22,691 bases of DNA, taken from contig QGUY01000024.1 of the NCBI GenBank assembly GCA_003242315.1, positions 1-22,691 on the forward strand. Reading direction: 5' to 3'. Below the pieces are notes generated by a model, which was given only the letters and a program-made list of their open reading frames with translations, was not told where the DNA came from and did not search any database. This document shows, in pieces, positions 15,255-21,704 of this stretch; positions within the stretch are counted from its first letter, which is position 1, and every line of letters starts with the position of its first letter. The translations under genes and the position numbers were made by a program. The stretch is from Bacteroidota bacterium (GTDB lineage: Bacteria; Bacteroidota; Bacteroidia; Cytophagales; Cyclobacteriaceae).

Positions 15255-17293
15255 TAGTTCGCACTGACCTTGCCTTTCGCCGTGGGTTTCTCTGCGGCCG
15301 CATGCGCCGGCAGCGAGAAATAGAAGATCGATCCCTTGCCGGGTTCGCTGGTAACCCAGATCTTTCCGTGATTCTTCTCCACAAATTCTTTACAGAGGAT
15401 CAAACCCAAGCCTGTTCCTTTTTCATTCGCTGTGCCCATCGTGGTGTGCTTCGCGTCGATGCGGAATATCTTTTCAATGGCATCCTGGTCCATGCCCACG
15501 CCGGTATCGGCAACAGAGACAATCGCCTCGCCCGATTCGATCTGGATGTTAAGCTTAATGACACCGCCCTGCGGTGTGAATTTGATCGCGTTTGAGATCA
15601 GGTTACGAATCACCGTACTCACAGAATGCTTATGCGCGCGGACAATGACACCTTCCGGCGCTTCGGACAACAACGTGATGCGTTTGTTTTGAGCTTGCTG
15701 ACTCAACAGCGACCGATTTTCCTCCAGCAACGCAGATAAATCGAAAGGCTCCGGCATAAAATGCATCGTGCCGGTCTGCGACCGCGACCACTCCAGCAGG
15801 TTTTCAAGAAGACCGTACAGGTTTTTTACAGAAAGATCAAGATCGCGCGCCAGACTTTGAATTTCCGAGCGCGTGAGCTGATCCATGTGGTTGATGAGCA
15901 GCTCTGAAAACGACGTAAGGGAGTTAAGCGGTCCCCGCAGGTCATGACTGATAATCGAGAAGAATTTGTCCTTCGTTGCATTCAATCGCTGCAATTGCGC
16001 ATTCTTATGTTGTACCCGGTTGTGCGCAACCTGCAGGTGTCGGTTGTGTTTTTGCTTTTGAATGTAGGAATACAGGATGAGCACGACGATGATCAGGATC
16101 AGGGCGACGAGTGCATAGAGGAAATTACGAATCGACTTCTGTGTTCGTAGCTCTCTTTCGCGTTCCTGGCTGTCGTACTCAAGCTTGACGATCTGCGATT
16201 CCTTCTGGGCCATTTCATAGCGATTCTGGATTTCCAGAAGTTCGCGTTCATTTTTCTCCGTCTGGATAAAGTCCAGGATGGAGTGATGTAGTTCCTTGTA
16301 TTCGAGGGCCCGCTTGTAGTCGCCCTGCTTCCGGTGCGCGTTGGAAAGATACTCATAGCTGCGGCTAATCTCTTGTTTGGCTTCGCTTTCCAATCCCGCT
16401 GCGAGCGCAAGCTCCAGATTTGCTATGGCGCGCTCGTAATTTTCCCTGAAGTAGTAAATAATTCCGATGTTGTTGTAGGATTCAGCGAGTTCACGCTTAT
16501 CGCCCAGACCGCGTCTGATCTTGAGTGCGGCCACGTGGTTGGCAAGAGCGCGTGCATCGTTTTTCATAAGGTGATAGAGTTCGCCGATGCTGCTCAACGA
16601 AATAGCTTCGTTCCTTTTATCGTCGAGCGATCGCCAGATGGAAAGCGCTTTCCAGTGATCGCGCAGCGCATCCTGGTAGTTGCCCTGACTGGCATGAAGG
16701 ATTGCCAGATTGAACAACGCCTCAGCTTCGAGCGATGGCCGATTGAGGCGTTCCTTGTTGGCAAGCACAAGCTCATAGTTGGCGAACGCCTGGTCGATGT
16801 TGCCGAGTGCGGCGTTGACCTTTCCAAGTTTGTTCAGGATGAAGGCAAAGACGGGCACACTGCCGGTTTCCGCATTGAGGTTCAAGGCTTTCTGTAAATA
16901 TTCTGCGCTCCGTTGATGGTTGCCAACATATTCGAACGCGTCTGCAATCGCGATGTAGGTGAAGGTTTGTCGTTCGCGAAGGCCCAGGGAATCCTCGATC
17001 GTAAGGGCTTGCAGGAAGTAGTCCATTGCCTCATCGAGGTCGCGCACGAGAGTAAGTTTCACTAACCCTACCTCCTTCATCGCGCGGGCTATTCGCGCCG
17101 GATCACCGGAGGATTTGGCCAGGTCGAGTTTCTCAACTGCGCTGGCAATGCGTTGATTTGGATCAAGTGTGGGAACGTCGTGGAAGAAGCCGCGGTACCA
17201 TGTGAGCAAGGTGTCGCTGTCTTGCCCTGAACAGGGCATCGCCACACACGAGAGCAGGAACGTGACCAGTATGAATCCCCCACGCAAAATCAT
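15251..17293 (-). CDS. TPR-containing sensor histidine kinase
   Basis: The 680-residue protein has a signal peptide (residues 1 to about 23), a periplasmic block of TPR repeats (about 75-345), a coiled-coil-prone segment (~350-390), one transmembrane helix (391-411), then a cytoplasmic HisKA domain with FFSIISHDLRGPL (phospho-accepting H450) and a HATPase domain with N-box NLISNAIKFT (N568), DTGVGM (596-601) and GTGLGL (626-631). All catalytic motifs are intact. This tripartite plan is common in Bacteroidota, with the TPR part thought to sense peptides or proteins. No response regulator is adjacent and no receiver domain is fused, so it is an orphan in this window. Its stop overlaps that of the convergent phosphatase gene. 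Its signal is unknown; a link to the neighbouring sugar genes is possible but not shown. Confidence 0.93.
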   Translation of the reverse strand: MILRGGFILVTFLLSCVAMPCSGQDSDTLLTWYRGFFHDVPTLDPNQRIASAVEKLDLAKSSGDPARIARAMKEVGLVKLTLVRDLDEAMDYFLQALTIEDSLGLRERQTFTYIAIADAFEYVGNHQRSAEYLQKALNLNAETGSVPVFAFILNKLGKVNAALGNIDQAFANYELVLANKERLNRPSLEAEALFNLAILHASQGNYQDALRDHWKALSIWRSLDDKRNEAISLSSIGELYHLMKNDARALANHVAALKIRRGLGDKRELAESYNNIGIIYYFRENYERAIANLELALAAGLESEAKQEISRSYEYLSNAHRKQGDYKRALEYKELHHSILDFIQTEKNERELLEIQNRYEMAQKESQIVKLEYDSQERERELRTQKSIRNFLYALVALILIIVVLILYSYIQKQKHNRHLQVAHNRVQHKNAQLQRLNATKDKFFSIISHDLRGPLNSLTSFSELLINHMDQLTRSEIQSLARDLDLSVKNLYGLLENLLEWSRSQTGTMHFMPEPFDLSALLEENRSLLSQQAQNKRITLLSEAPEGVIVRAHKHSVSTVIRNLISNAIKFTPQGGVIKLNIQIESGEAIVSVADTGVGMDQDAIEKIFRIDAKHTTMGTANEKGTGLGLILCKEFVEKNHGKIWVTSEPGKGSIFYFSLPAHAAAEKPTAKGKVSANY

Positions 17294-17439
17294 TACGCCA
17301 TGCTATTTCCCTATTGCAAAGGTGGAGAAAAATGGTCGCCGGAAACGGCCAAACTCGCGCATAACCTTACACTCAAGCCAACGTGGCGTACCGTCCACAC
17401 CCTGCCTAATGGAGACTAACGTAAATCTGCAACATGCTG

Positions 17440-17517
17440 TTCCTAAAACAGTTTCCGTTAACCGGTTTTATCGACCATTCACGGGATGTGCGTGGCATTC
17501 CTAAAATGGGCTTTTAG
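17440..17517 (+). repeat. TTCCTAAAA direct repeat and AT-rich hairpin
   Basis: TTCCTAAAA occurs at 17440-17448 and 17498-17506, 58 bases apart. The second copy runs into a perfect hairpin, CTAAAA (17501-17506), loop TGGGC, TTTTAG (17512-17517). The palindrome AACCGGTT (17460-17467) lies between. This could be a regulatory cluster for the divergent genes. Confidence 0.3.
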
Positions 17518-17651
17518 TCGCTTTGCAGAGTTTCAATTTCTCACCCAAACGGTACGCGCGGCGATGAACTTTGAATCACGCGCGTCGTCGGAGAGCGGCG
17601 TAGTTTCGTATGCTGTTCGACAGGTTTTTCTTATCTTGGTTGCGATTCGCG

Positions 17652-17659
17652 TACTTTTG
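17652..17659 (+). promoter_or_regulatory. Candidate -7 promoter element for propeller copy 2
   Basis: TACTTTTG matches TAnnTTTG exactly and would place the transcript start about 35 bases before the ATG at 17701. The -33 region has only a T-run (17625-17629) at a slightly long distance, so the match rests on the -7 element. Confidence 0.4.
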
Positions 17660-17700
17660 GCTGGCGGACTTTTCCGCTTCAGCGCTTGTGATAACCCTAA

Positions 17701-18777
17701 ATGAAGACCGCATTTTTTTTCTACGGAACTTCCCTTGCATTCATCCTGATGTGCTCATGTGCGCGGCAGCAGCAATACGGTGTGGTAACAACTCCTGTTG
17801 AAGAAGGTGTTGATGTATTCTGCCGAGGCTTCGTCACCGGCGATGAAGAACCGTTCGCGCAGTGTCACGCATCTACTGTCGTGCGGTCGCCCGACGGAGA
17901 GTTCATTGTTGCCTGGTTTGGTGGCACACACGAAAAACATGACGACGTAGGGATATGGATCTCCAAAGGCACACCTGATTATTGGTCCGTGCCCGTTGAA
18001 ATTGCCAAGGTTCGTCAACATCCACATTGGAATCCTGTACTCTTCTATACGCCCGGAGGAAGACTTATTCTTTTCTTTAAGGTCGGAGAGACGATCGGAG
18101 AGTGGGAGACGTGGTACATGGTTTCCAACGACGATGGCAACACCTGGTCGCGTGCTCAGGAACTGGTTCCCGGTGATCGCGGAGGCAGGGGACCCGTACG
18201 CAGCAAGCCGATTGTGTTGTCCGACGGAACCTGGCTTGCTCCTGCATCGGACGAGAAGGGTGGGCTCTGGAATGCGTTTGTCGATCGCAGCGAAGACGAG
18301 GGCAGAACCTGGACAGCCACTCCGTTTATTGCCATGGACCGCAACATCATCACGGGTGAAGGTGTCATTCAACCTGTCCTGTGGGAATCATCGCCGGGAA
18401 AAGTGCATATGCTGCTTCGTAGTTCCGCCGGAGCGATTTGTCGAAGCGATTCGGAAGATTACGGAAAGACCTGGTCGCCCGTCTACAAGACGAGTCTGCC
18501 CAATAACAACAGCGGCATTGATCTCACACAGCTCGACGATGGAAGGTTGGTACTGGTGTACAATCCTGTGTCAGGCAACTGGGCCCCGCGTACACCACTT
18601 GCCGTGTCAATTTCGGCAGATAACGGAAATACGTGGTCTGCGCCGGACACGCTCGACTCCGGTGAAGGCGAAGCTGAGTTTTCTTACCCTTCCATTGTGC
18701 ATTACGGCGATACCGTAGCAGGAACGTATACCTGGAAGCGTCAACGCATAGCGATATGGATGGGCGTTGTGCGATGA
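17701..18777 (+). CDS. Sialidase-like BNR-repeat propeller lipoprotein (BNR_2 type), copy 2
   Basis: This 358-residue homologue of the protein at 9922 has a short lipoprotein signal ending MCSC (probably C20 lipidated). It carries four regular Asp boxes: SNDDGNTW (142-149), SEDEGRTW (197-204), SEDYGKTW (251-258) and SADNGNTW (305-312). It shares QCHAST, GTHEKHDDVGIW, HWNPVLF and LPNNNSG with the first copy, so the two belong to one subfamily but are clearly diverged. As in copy 1, no N-terminal RIP motif is seen; the label sialidase is only a family name here and the substrate is unknown. It is probably on the cell surface or facing the periplasm. Its TGA overlaps the ATG of the downstream deacylase gene (ATGA), so the two are translationally coupled. 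Confidence 0.85.
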   Translation: MKTAFFFYGTSLAFILMCSCARQQQYGVVTTPVEEGVDVFCRGFVTGDEEPFAQCHASTVVRSPDGEFIVAWFGGTHEKHDDVGIWISKGTPDYWSVPVEIAKVRQHPHWNPVLFYTPGGRLILFFKVGETIGEWETWYMVSNDDGNTWSRAQELVPGDRGGRGPVRSKPIVLSDGTWLAPASDEKGGLWNAFVDRSEDEGRTWTATPFIAMDRNIITGEGVIQPVLWESSPGKVHMLLRSSAGAICRSDSEDYGKTWSPVYKTSLPNNNSGIDLTQLDDGRLVLVYNPVSGNWAPRTPLAVSISADNGNTWSAPDTLDSGEGEAEFSYPSIVHYGDTVAGTYTWKRQRIAIWMGVVR

Positions 18778-19706
18778 TGCTTAACGGTACACGTATTCTT
18801 CCAGGCGAGGAGAAGAAGGTCAGCATCGGTATTGCAACGCTTCCGTCCCGGTCAGCGCTGGAAATCAATATTACCGTCTCCAGATCAGAGAAGGAGGGAC
18901 CCGTTCTGCTCCTCATGGGTGCGATGCACGGTGATGAAATCAACGGAACAGAAGTAGTTCGACGTCTCATAGAAAGTCAACAACATCGCCCTACGCGCGG
19001 AACGACGATTTGTATACCCATCATCAACATTTACGGATTTATAAGTTCTTCCCGCTATGTACCGGACGGGAAGGATGTCAACCGTTCTTTTCCCGGAAAT
19101 CCCCATGGATCGCTCGCTTCGAGGGTGGCACATTACCTGACGCGTGATATTATCCCGAAGATCGACTACGGTATCGACTTTCATACAGGCGGTGCCGCAC
19201 GCGTAAACTACCCGCAGATCAGAGGTGTACTCAGTGATCCCGACGTGCTGACGATGGCGCGCGCCTTTAACGCACCGTTCGCGATTGACGCGCGATTCCG
19301 ACCCGGATCGCTTCGTCAATGGGCGGCGCGACAAGGAAGAAAGATCCTGGTCTATGAAGGCGGCGAATCCGGCCGCTTTGATGAATTCGCCATCAACGAA
19401 GGTATTCAGGGTACCCTTCGTCTCATGCACCATCTGAACATGCGGGATGATGCGCCACCGGCAGCTTCACCGCTGCGCATTATCAGGCATACCTCATGGG
19501 TGCGCGCCGCCTACTCCGGAATATTCCTTACCAGCGTTTCACCCGGCCAGGCAATAACAAAGGGCCAGGAACTTGGCACACTTAACGACCCCTATGGCGA
19601 TTTTCGCCTGCCTATCCGCTCAACTACCGCCGGCTTCGTCATCGGCCTCAATCAAAATCCCGTCGTCCACCAGGGCGATGCGCTGATGCATATTGGAATT
19701 GAATGA
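18774..19706 (+). CDS. Succinylglutamate desuccinylase/aspartoacylase (AstE/AspA) family zinc deacylase
   Basis: The 310-residue protein belongs to the M14-like zinc carboxypeptidase fold that removes acyl groups from amino-acid-like amides. Probable zinc ligands are H52 and E55 in AMHGDEING and H137 in IDFHTGG; the catalytic glutamate is probably E195 in VYEGGES. A C-terminal beta-barrel (from about residue 235, SWVRAAYSGIFL onward) resembles the biotinyl-like domain often found in this family. No signal peptide is visible, so it should be cytoplasmic. I chose ATG 18774 because it gives the ATGA overlap with the preceding propeller gene; an upstream in-frame ATG at 18756 and the adjacent ATG at 18777 are alternatives. 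Context suggests it deacylates a product released by the coupled propeller enzyme. The actual substrate is unknown. Confidence 0.88.
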   Translation: MMLNGTRILPGEEKKVSIGIATLPSRSALEINITVSRSEKEGPVLLLMGAMHGDEINGTEVVRRLIESQQHRPTRGTTICIPIINIYGFISSSRYVPDGKDVNRSFPGNPHGSLASRVAHYLTRDIIPKIDYGIDFHTGGAARVNYPQIRGVLSDPDVLTMARAFNAPFAIDARFRPGSLRQWAARQGRKILVYEGGESGRFDEFAINEGIQGTLRLMHHLNMRDDAPPAASPLRIIRHTSWVRAAYSGIFLTSVSPGQAITKGQELGTLNDPYGDFRLPIRSTTAGFVIGLNQNPVVHQGDALMHIGIE

Positions 19707-19714
19707 GTTCTATG

Positions 19715-19751
19715 CCCTATGCATCCTATTGTGCCCTGCGTTGGTTAAAAA
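19715..19751. repeat. Dispersed intergenic repeat, copy A
   Basis: The segment has the pattern CCTATG, a short spacer, CCTATTGTGCCCTGCG, then TTGGTTAAAAA. A segment of the same pattern occurs at 21601-21640 before the next gene but one. Motifs like this (GTGCC...GTGGTT.AAA) recur between genes in many Bacteroidota, as far as I recall. Confidence 0.45.
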
Positions 19752-19775
19752 TGTATACAGAATTAGGTAAAGAAT

Positions 19776-19785
19776 GATTACGAAA
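19776..19785 (+). promoter_or_regulatory. GATTACGAAA motif upstream of the alpha/alpha-barrel gene
   Basis: The 10-mer is identical to 1004-1013 in the susC leader and lies 61 bases before the ATG at 19847. It may be a binding site shared by the two sugar-related clusters. Confidence 0.3.
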
Positions 19786-19846
19786 TTGAATATATTAGCC
19801 TCTGAACGGCCCTCAGGGCGCACACTACCACCTTAACACCCAATCC

Positions 19847-21529
19847 ATGCGGAAGAACCACCTTTCCGGTGAAGGAATTTTTCGTGGTCAGAAAATGCCG
19901 CTTGTAGTCTTCTGCCTGGTGTCGCACATCGTGGCCGCACAGGTGCCTTACTTCGACAGGACACACGACGGCTTCCTCGTATTTCACGAAGTCAGAACCG
20001 ATAGCAAAGGATTTATTCTTCCCTGGTGCAATGATGAGCCGGGCAAGGCGTACGATTCCGTTATAGCGCTCGTTTGGAATTTCTGGGACACCATGCGAAC
20101 GGATATCAATGGGCTACCGTACTACATGAATCACCAGGTGTGGCGGCCAGGTACCAACGACCCACGGGGATTGGGTGGCGATCAACTCGCGATGGCGTTG
20201 TCGTCATGGCATCTACTCTATCAGTACACCGGCAATGAGCGCGTGAAGGAAAACATGAAGTTCATTGCCGACTATTACTTAACCCATAGCCTTTCACCAA
20301 AAGACGCCGTATGGCCATCCATACCATTTCCCTACAATAACCTTACGTACTCCGGGTATTACCAGGGTGATATGGTAATAGGCAAAGACTTCACCCAACC
20401 GGATAAAGCCGGATCATTTGGCGATGAGTTGGTGACGCTTTATAAAATGACGGGTAACACAATTTACCTCGATGCCGCCGTCGCCATCGCGAACACACTT
20501 GCCAAACACGTCAAGCCCGGCAATGAAAACGAATCGCCGCTGCCCTTTAAGGTAAATGCGCTTACCGGTGAAGTGGGCCGATTGAAAAGCAACAGGGGTA
20601 CTGGCGCGGACGAAGGATTCTCGTCTTATACGTCGAACTGGGTCGGAACCCTTCAGCTTTGGATGAAACTGCGTCAGCTGAACCGAGGCGAGGTGGAACT
20701 GTATCAAAAGGCATTCGACACAGTCCTCGCATGGATGAAAGCCTATCCATTGAAGCTGAACAAATGGGGACCGTTTTTCGAGGATATCCCTGGTTGGTCT
20801 GATACCCAAATCAACGCGGTGACGTTCGCGCGGTTCATCATGGAAAATCCGCAGCTTTTTCCCAACTGGAAAAGAGATGTCAAGGGGATTTTCGATTGGG
20901 TGTATGAGAAGCTGGGCAACGATCAATGGAAGAAATATGGCGTCATCGCCATTAATGAACAGACCGTATATCAAACGCCTGGCAACAGTCATACCTCGAG
21001 ACAGGCAGCCGCGGAAATTTTGTTTGCAAAACTGAGTGGTGATCGCTCTGGTGTAGACCCGGCGATAAGAAAACTGAATTGGGCGACATACATGGTCGAC
21101 AAAGACGGAAAGAATTGCTATCCGCGTGATGAGGTATGGCTTACCGATGGCTATGGCGACTACGTTCGTCACTATTTACGTGCTATGGCAGCCATGCCAT
21201 CGCTTGCACCTTCCGGCGAAAACCACATCGTGCACAGCACGTCGGTCGTTCGGCAGGCGGACTATGCGCCTGATTTCAACAAGCGGCTTTCGCCCGACGT
21301 GCGTCCCGAAGAACTTGATAAGGTGTACGTGTTTTACAAGACTTTCGACAAGGAGTCGACAGAAACGCTGCGAATGGTTGCAAAGCCTTCACAAGTAAAG
21401 TCGGGCGACGAGATTCTTCCCTACCGCGAAGACCTTTCAGCTCCGGGCTGGACGTGGGAGCCGCTGGAAAAGGGCGGGGTGTTGAAGGTGAGGCATGTTT
21501 CTTCGGATTCGATCACTATCTATAAGTAG
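19847..21529 (+). CDS. Secreted protein, probable alpha/alpha-barrel glycosidase- or lyase-like fold, function unknown
   Basis: The 560-residue product carries a signal peptide (MPLVVFCLVSHIVAAQ at residues 17-32); the in-frame ATG at 19895 would remove a 16-residue extension and is a possible true start. The body is rich in paired helices with aromatic and glycine-containing turns, for example LAMALSSWHLLYQYTGNE, FGDELVTLYKMTGNTIYLDAA and SRQAAAEILFAKLSGD, the pattern of alpha/alpha-toroid carbohydrate enzymes (six-hairpin glycosidases, some polysaccharide lyases and uronate epimerases). A small beta-rich domain closes the protein (from about residue 485). I do not recognise a specific CAZy family, and no catalytic residues can be named. 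It is downstream of the propeller-deacylase pair and upstream of the dimethylformamidase-like gene, all in one direction. Extracellular or periplasmic action is inferred. Confidence 0.7.
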   Translation: MRKNHLSGEGIFRGQKMPLVVFCLVSHIVAAQVPYFDRTHDGFLVFHEVRTDSKGFILPWCNDEPGKAYDSVIALVWNFWDTMRTDINGLPYYMNHQVWRPGTNDPRGLGGDQLAMALSSWHLLYQYTGNERVKENMKFIADYYLTHSLSPKDAVWPSIPFPYNNLTYSGYYQGDMVIGKDFTQPDKAGSFGDELVTLYKMTGNTIYLDAAVAIANTLAKHVKPGNENESPLPFKVNALTGEVGRLKSNRGTGADEGFSSYTSNWVGTLQLWMKLRQLNRGEVELYQKAFDTVLAWMKAYPLKLNKWGPFFEDIPGWSDTQINAVTFARFIMENPQLFPNWKRDVKGIFDWVYEKLGNDQWKKYGVIAINEQTVYQTPGNSHTSRQAAAEILFAKLSGDRSGVDPAIRKLNWATYMVDKDGKNCYPRDEVWLTDGYGDYVRHYLRAMAAMPSLAPSGENHIVHSTSVVRQADYAPDFNKRLSPDVRPEELDKVYVFYKTFDKESTETLRMVAKPSQVKSGDEILPYREDLSAPGWTWEPLEKGGVLKVRHVSSDSITIYK

Positions 21530-21548
21530 TAATCGGAGAAGTATAGCA

Positions 21549-21570
21549 GAGACGCCAACCTGCGCGTCTC
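21549..21570 (+). terminator. Hairpin after the alpha/alpha-barrel gene
   Basis: GAGACGC (21549-21555) pairs perfectly with GCGTCTC (21564-21570) around an 8-base loop, 20 bases after the stop at 21529. The following CATATGTAAAAAGG has no T-run on the plus strand. This looks like a 3'-end hairpin of the sort that ends Bacteroidota transcripts. Confidence 0.45.
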
Positions 21571-21600
21571 CATATGTAAAAAGGAGTCGGTGAGTCAACC

Positions 21601-21640
21601 TCCTATGTGATTCCACCTATGTGCCTTGTGTGGTTCAAAT
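21601..21640. repeat. Dispersed intergenic repeat, copy B
   Basis: CCTATGTGATTC is followed by CCTATGTGCCTTGTG and TGGTTCAAAT, matching the pattern of copy A at 19715-19751. Its right end flows into an inverted repeat, GTTCAA (21633-21638) and TTGAAC (21646-21651), with a 7-base loop. Confidence 0.45.
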
Positions 21641-21704
21641 CTTACTTGAACACGTTGGATACATAGACAATGAAATAGAATCTAAACAATAAACAAACAC
21701 GATA

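Larger units (their letters stand above)
17294..17700. other. 407-bp divergent intergenic region upstream of the kinase and propeller copy 2
   Basis: No credible gene is present. The region carries upstream signals for both divergent genes. Visible elements are CACCTTTG on the minus strand (17317-17324, 7 of 8 to TAnnTTTG) near the kinase start, the 8-bp palindrome AACCGGTT (17460-17467), two copies of TTCCTAAAA (17440-17448 and 17498-17506), a hairpin CTAAAA/TTTTAG (17501-17517) and an exact -7 element at 17652-17659. An open frame at 17486-17704 is judged not to be a gene. Confidence 0.6.

Noticed and set aside
17486..17704. Possible 72-residue leader peptide whose TGA overlaps the ATG of propeller copy 2
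   Set aside because: The overlap mimics coupling, but the peptide has no recognisable features beyond a hydrophobic stretch, and the best promoter element (17652-17659) lies inside it.
19809..19819. GCCC-TCA-GGGC mini-hairpin before the alpha/alpha-barrel gene
   Set aside because: A 4-bp stem with a 3-base loop is common by chance and has no supporting context.
20414..21172. Minus-strand open frame of 252 codons inside the alpha/alpha-barrel gene
   Set aside because: Fully contained in a coding gene with a signal peptide and coherent helices; the antisense product looks random.
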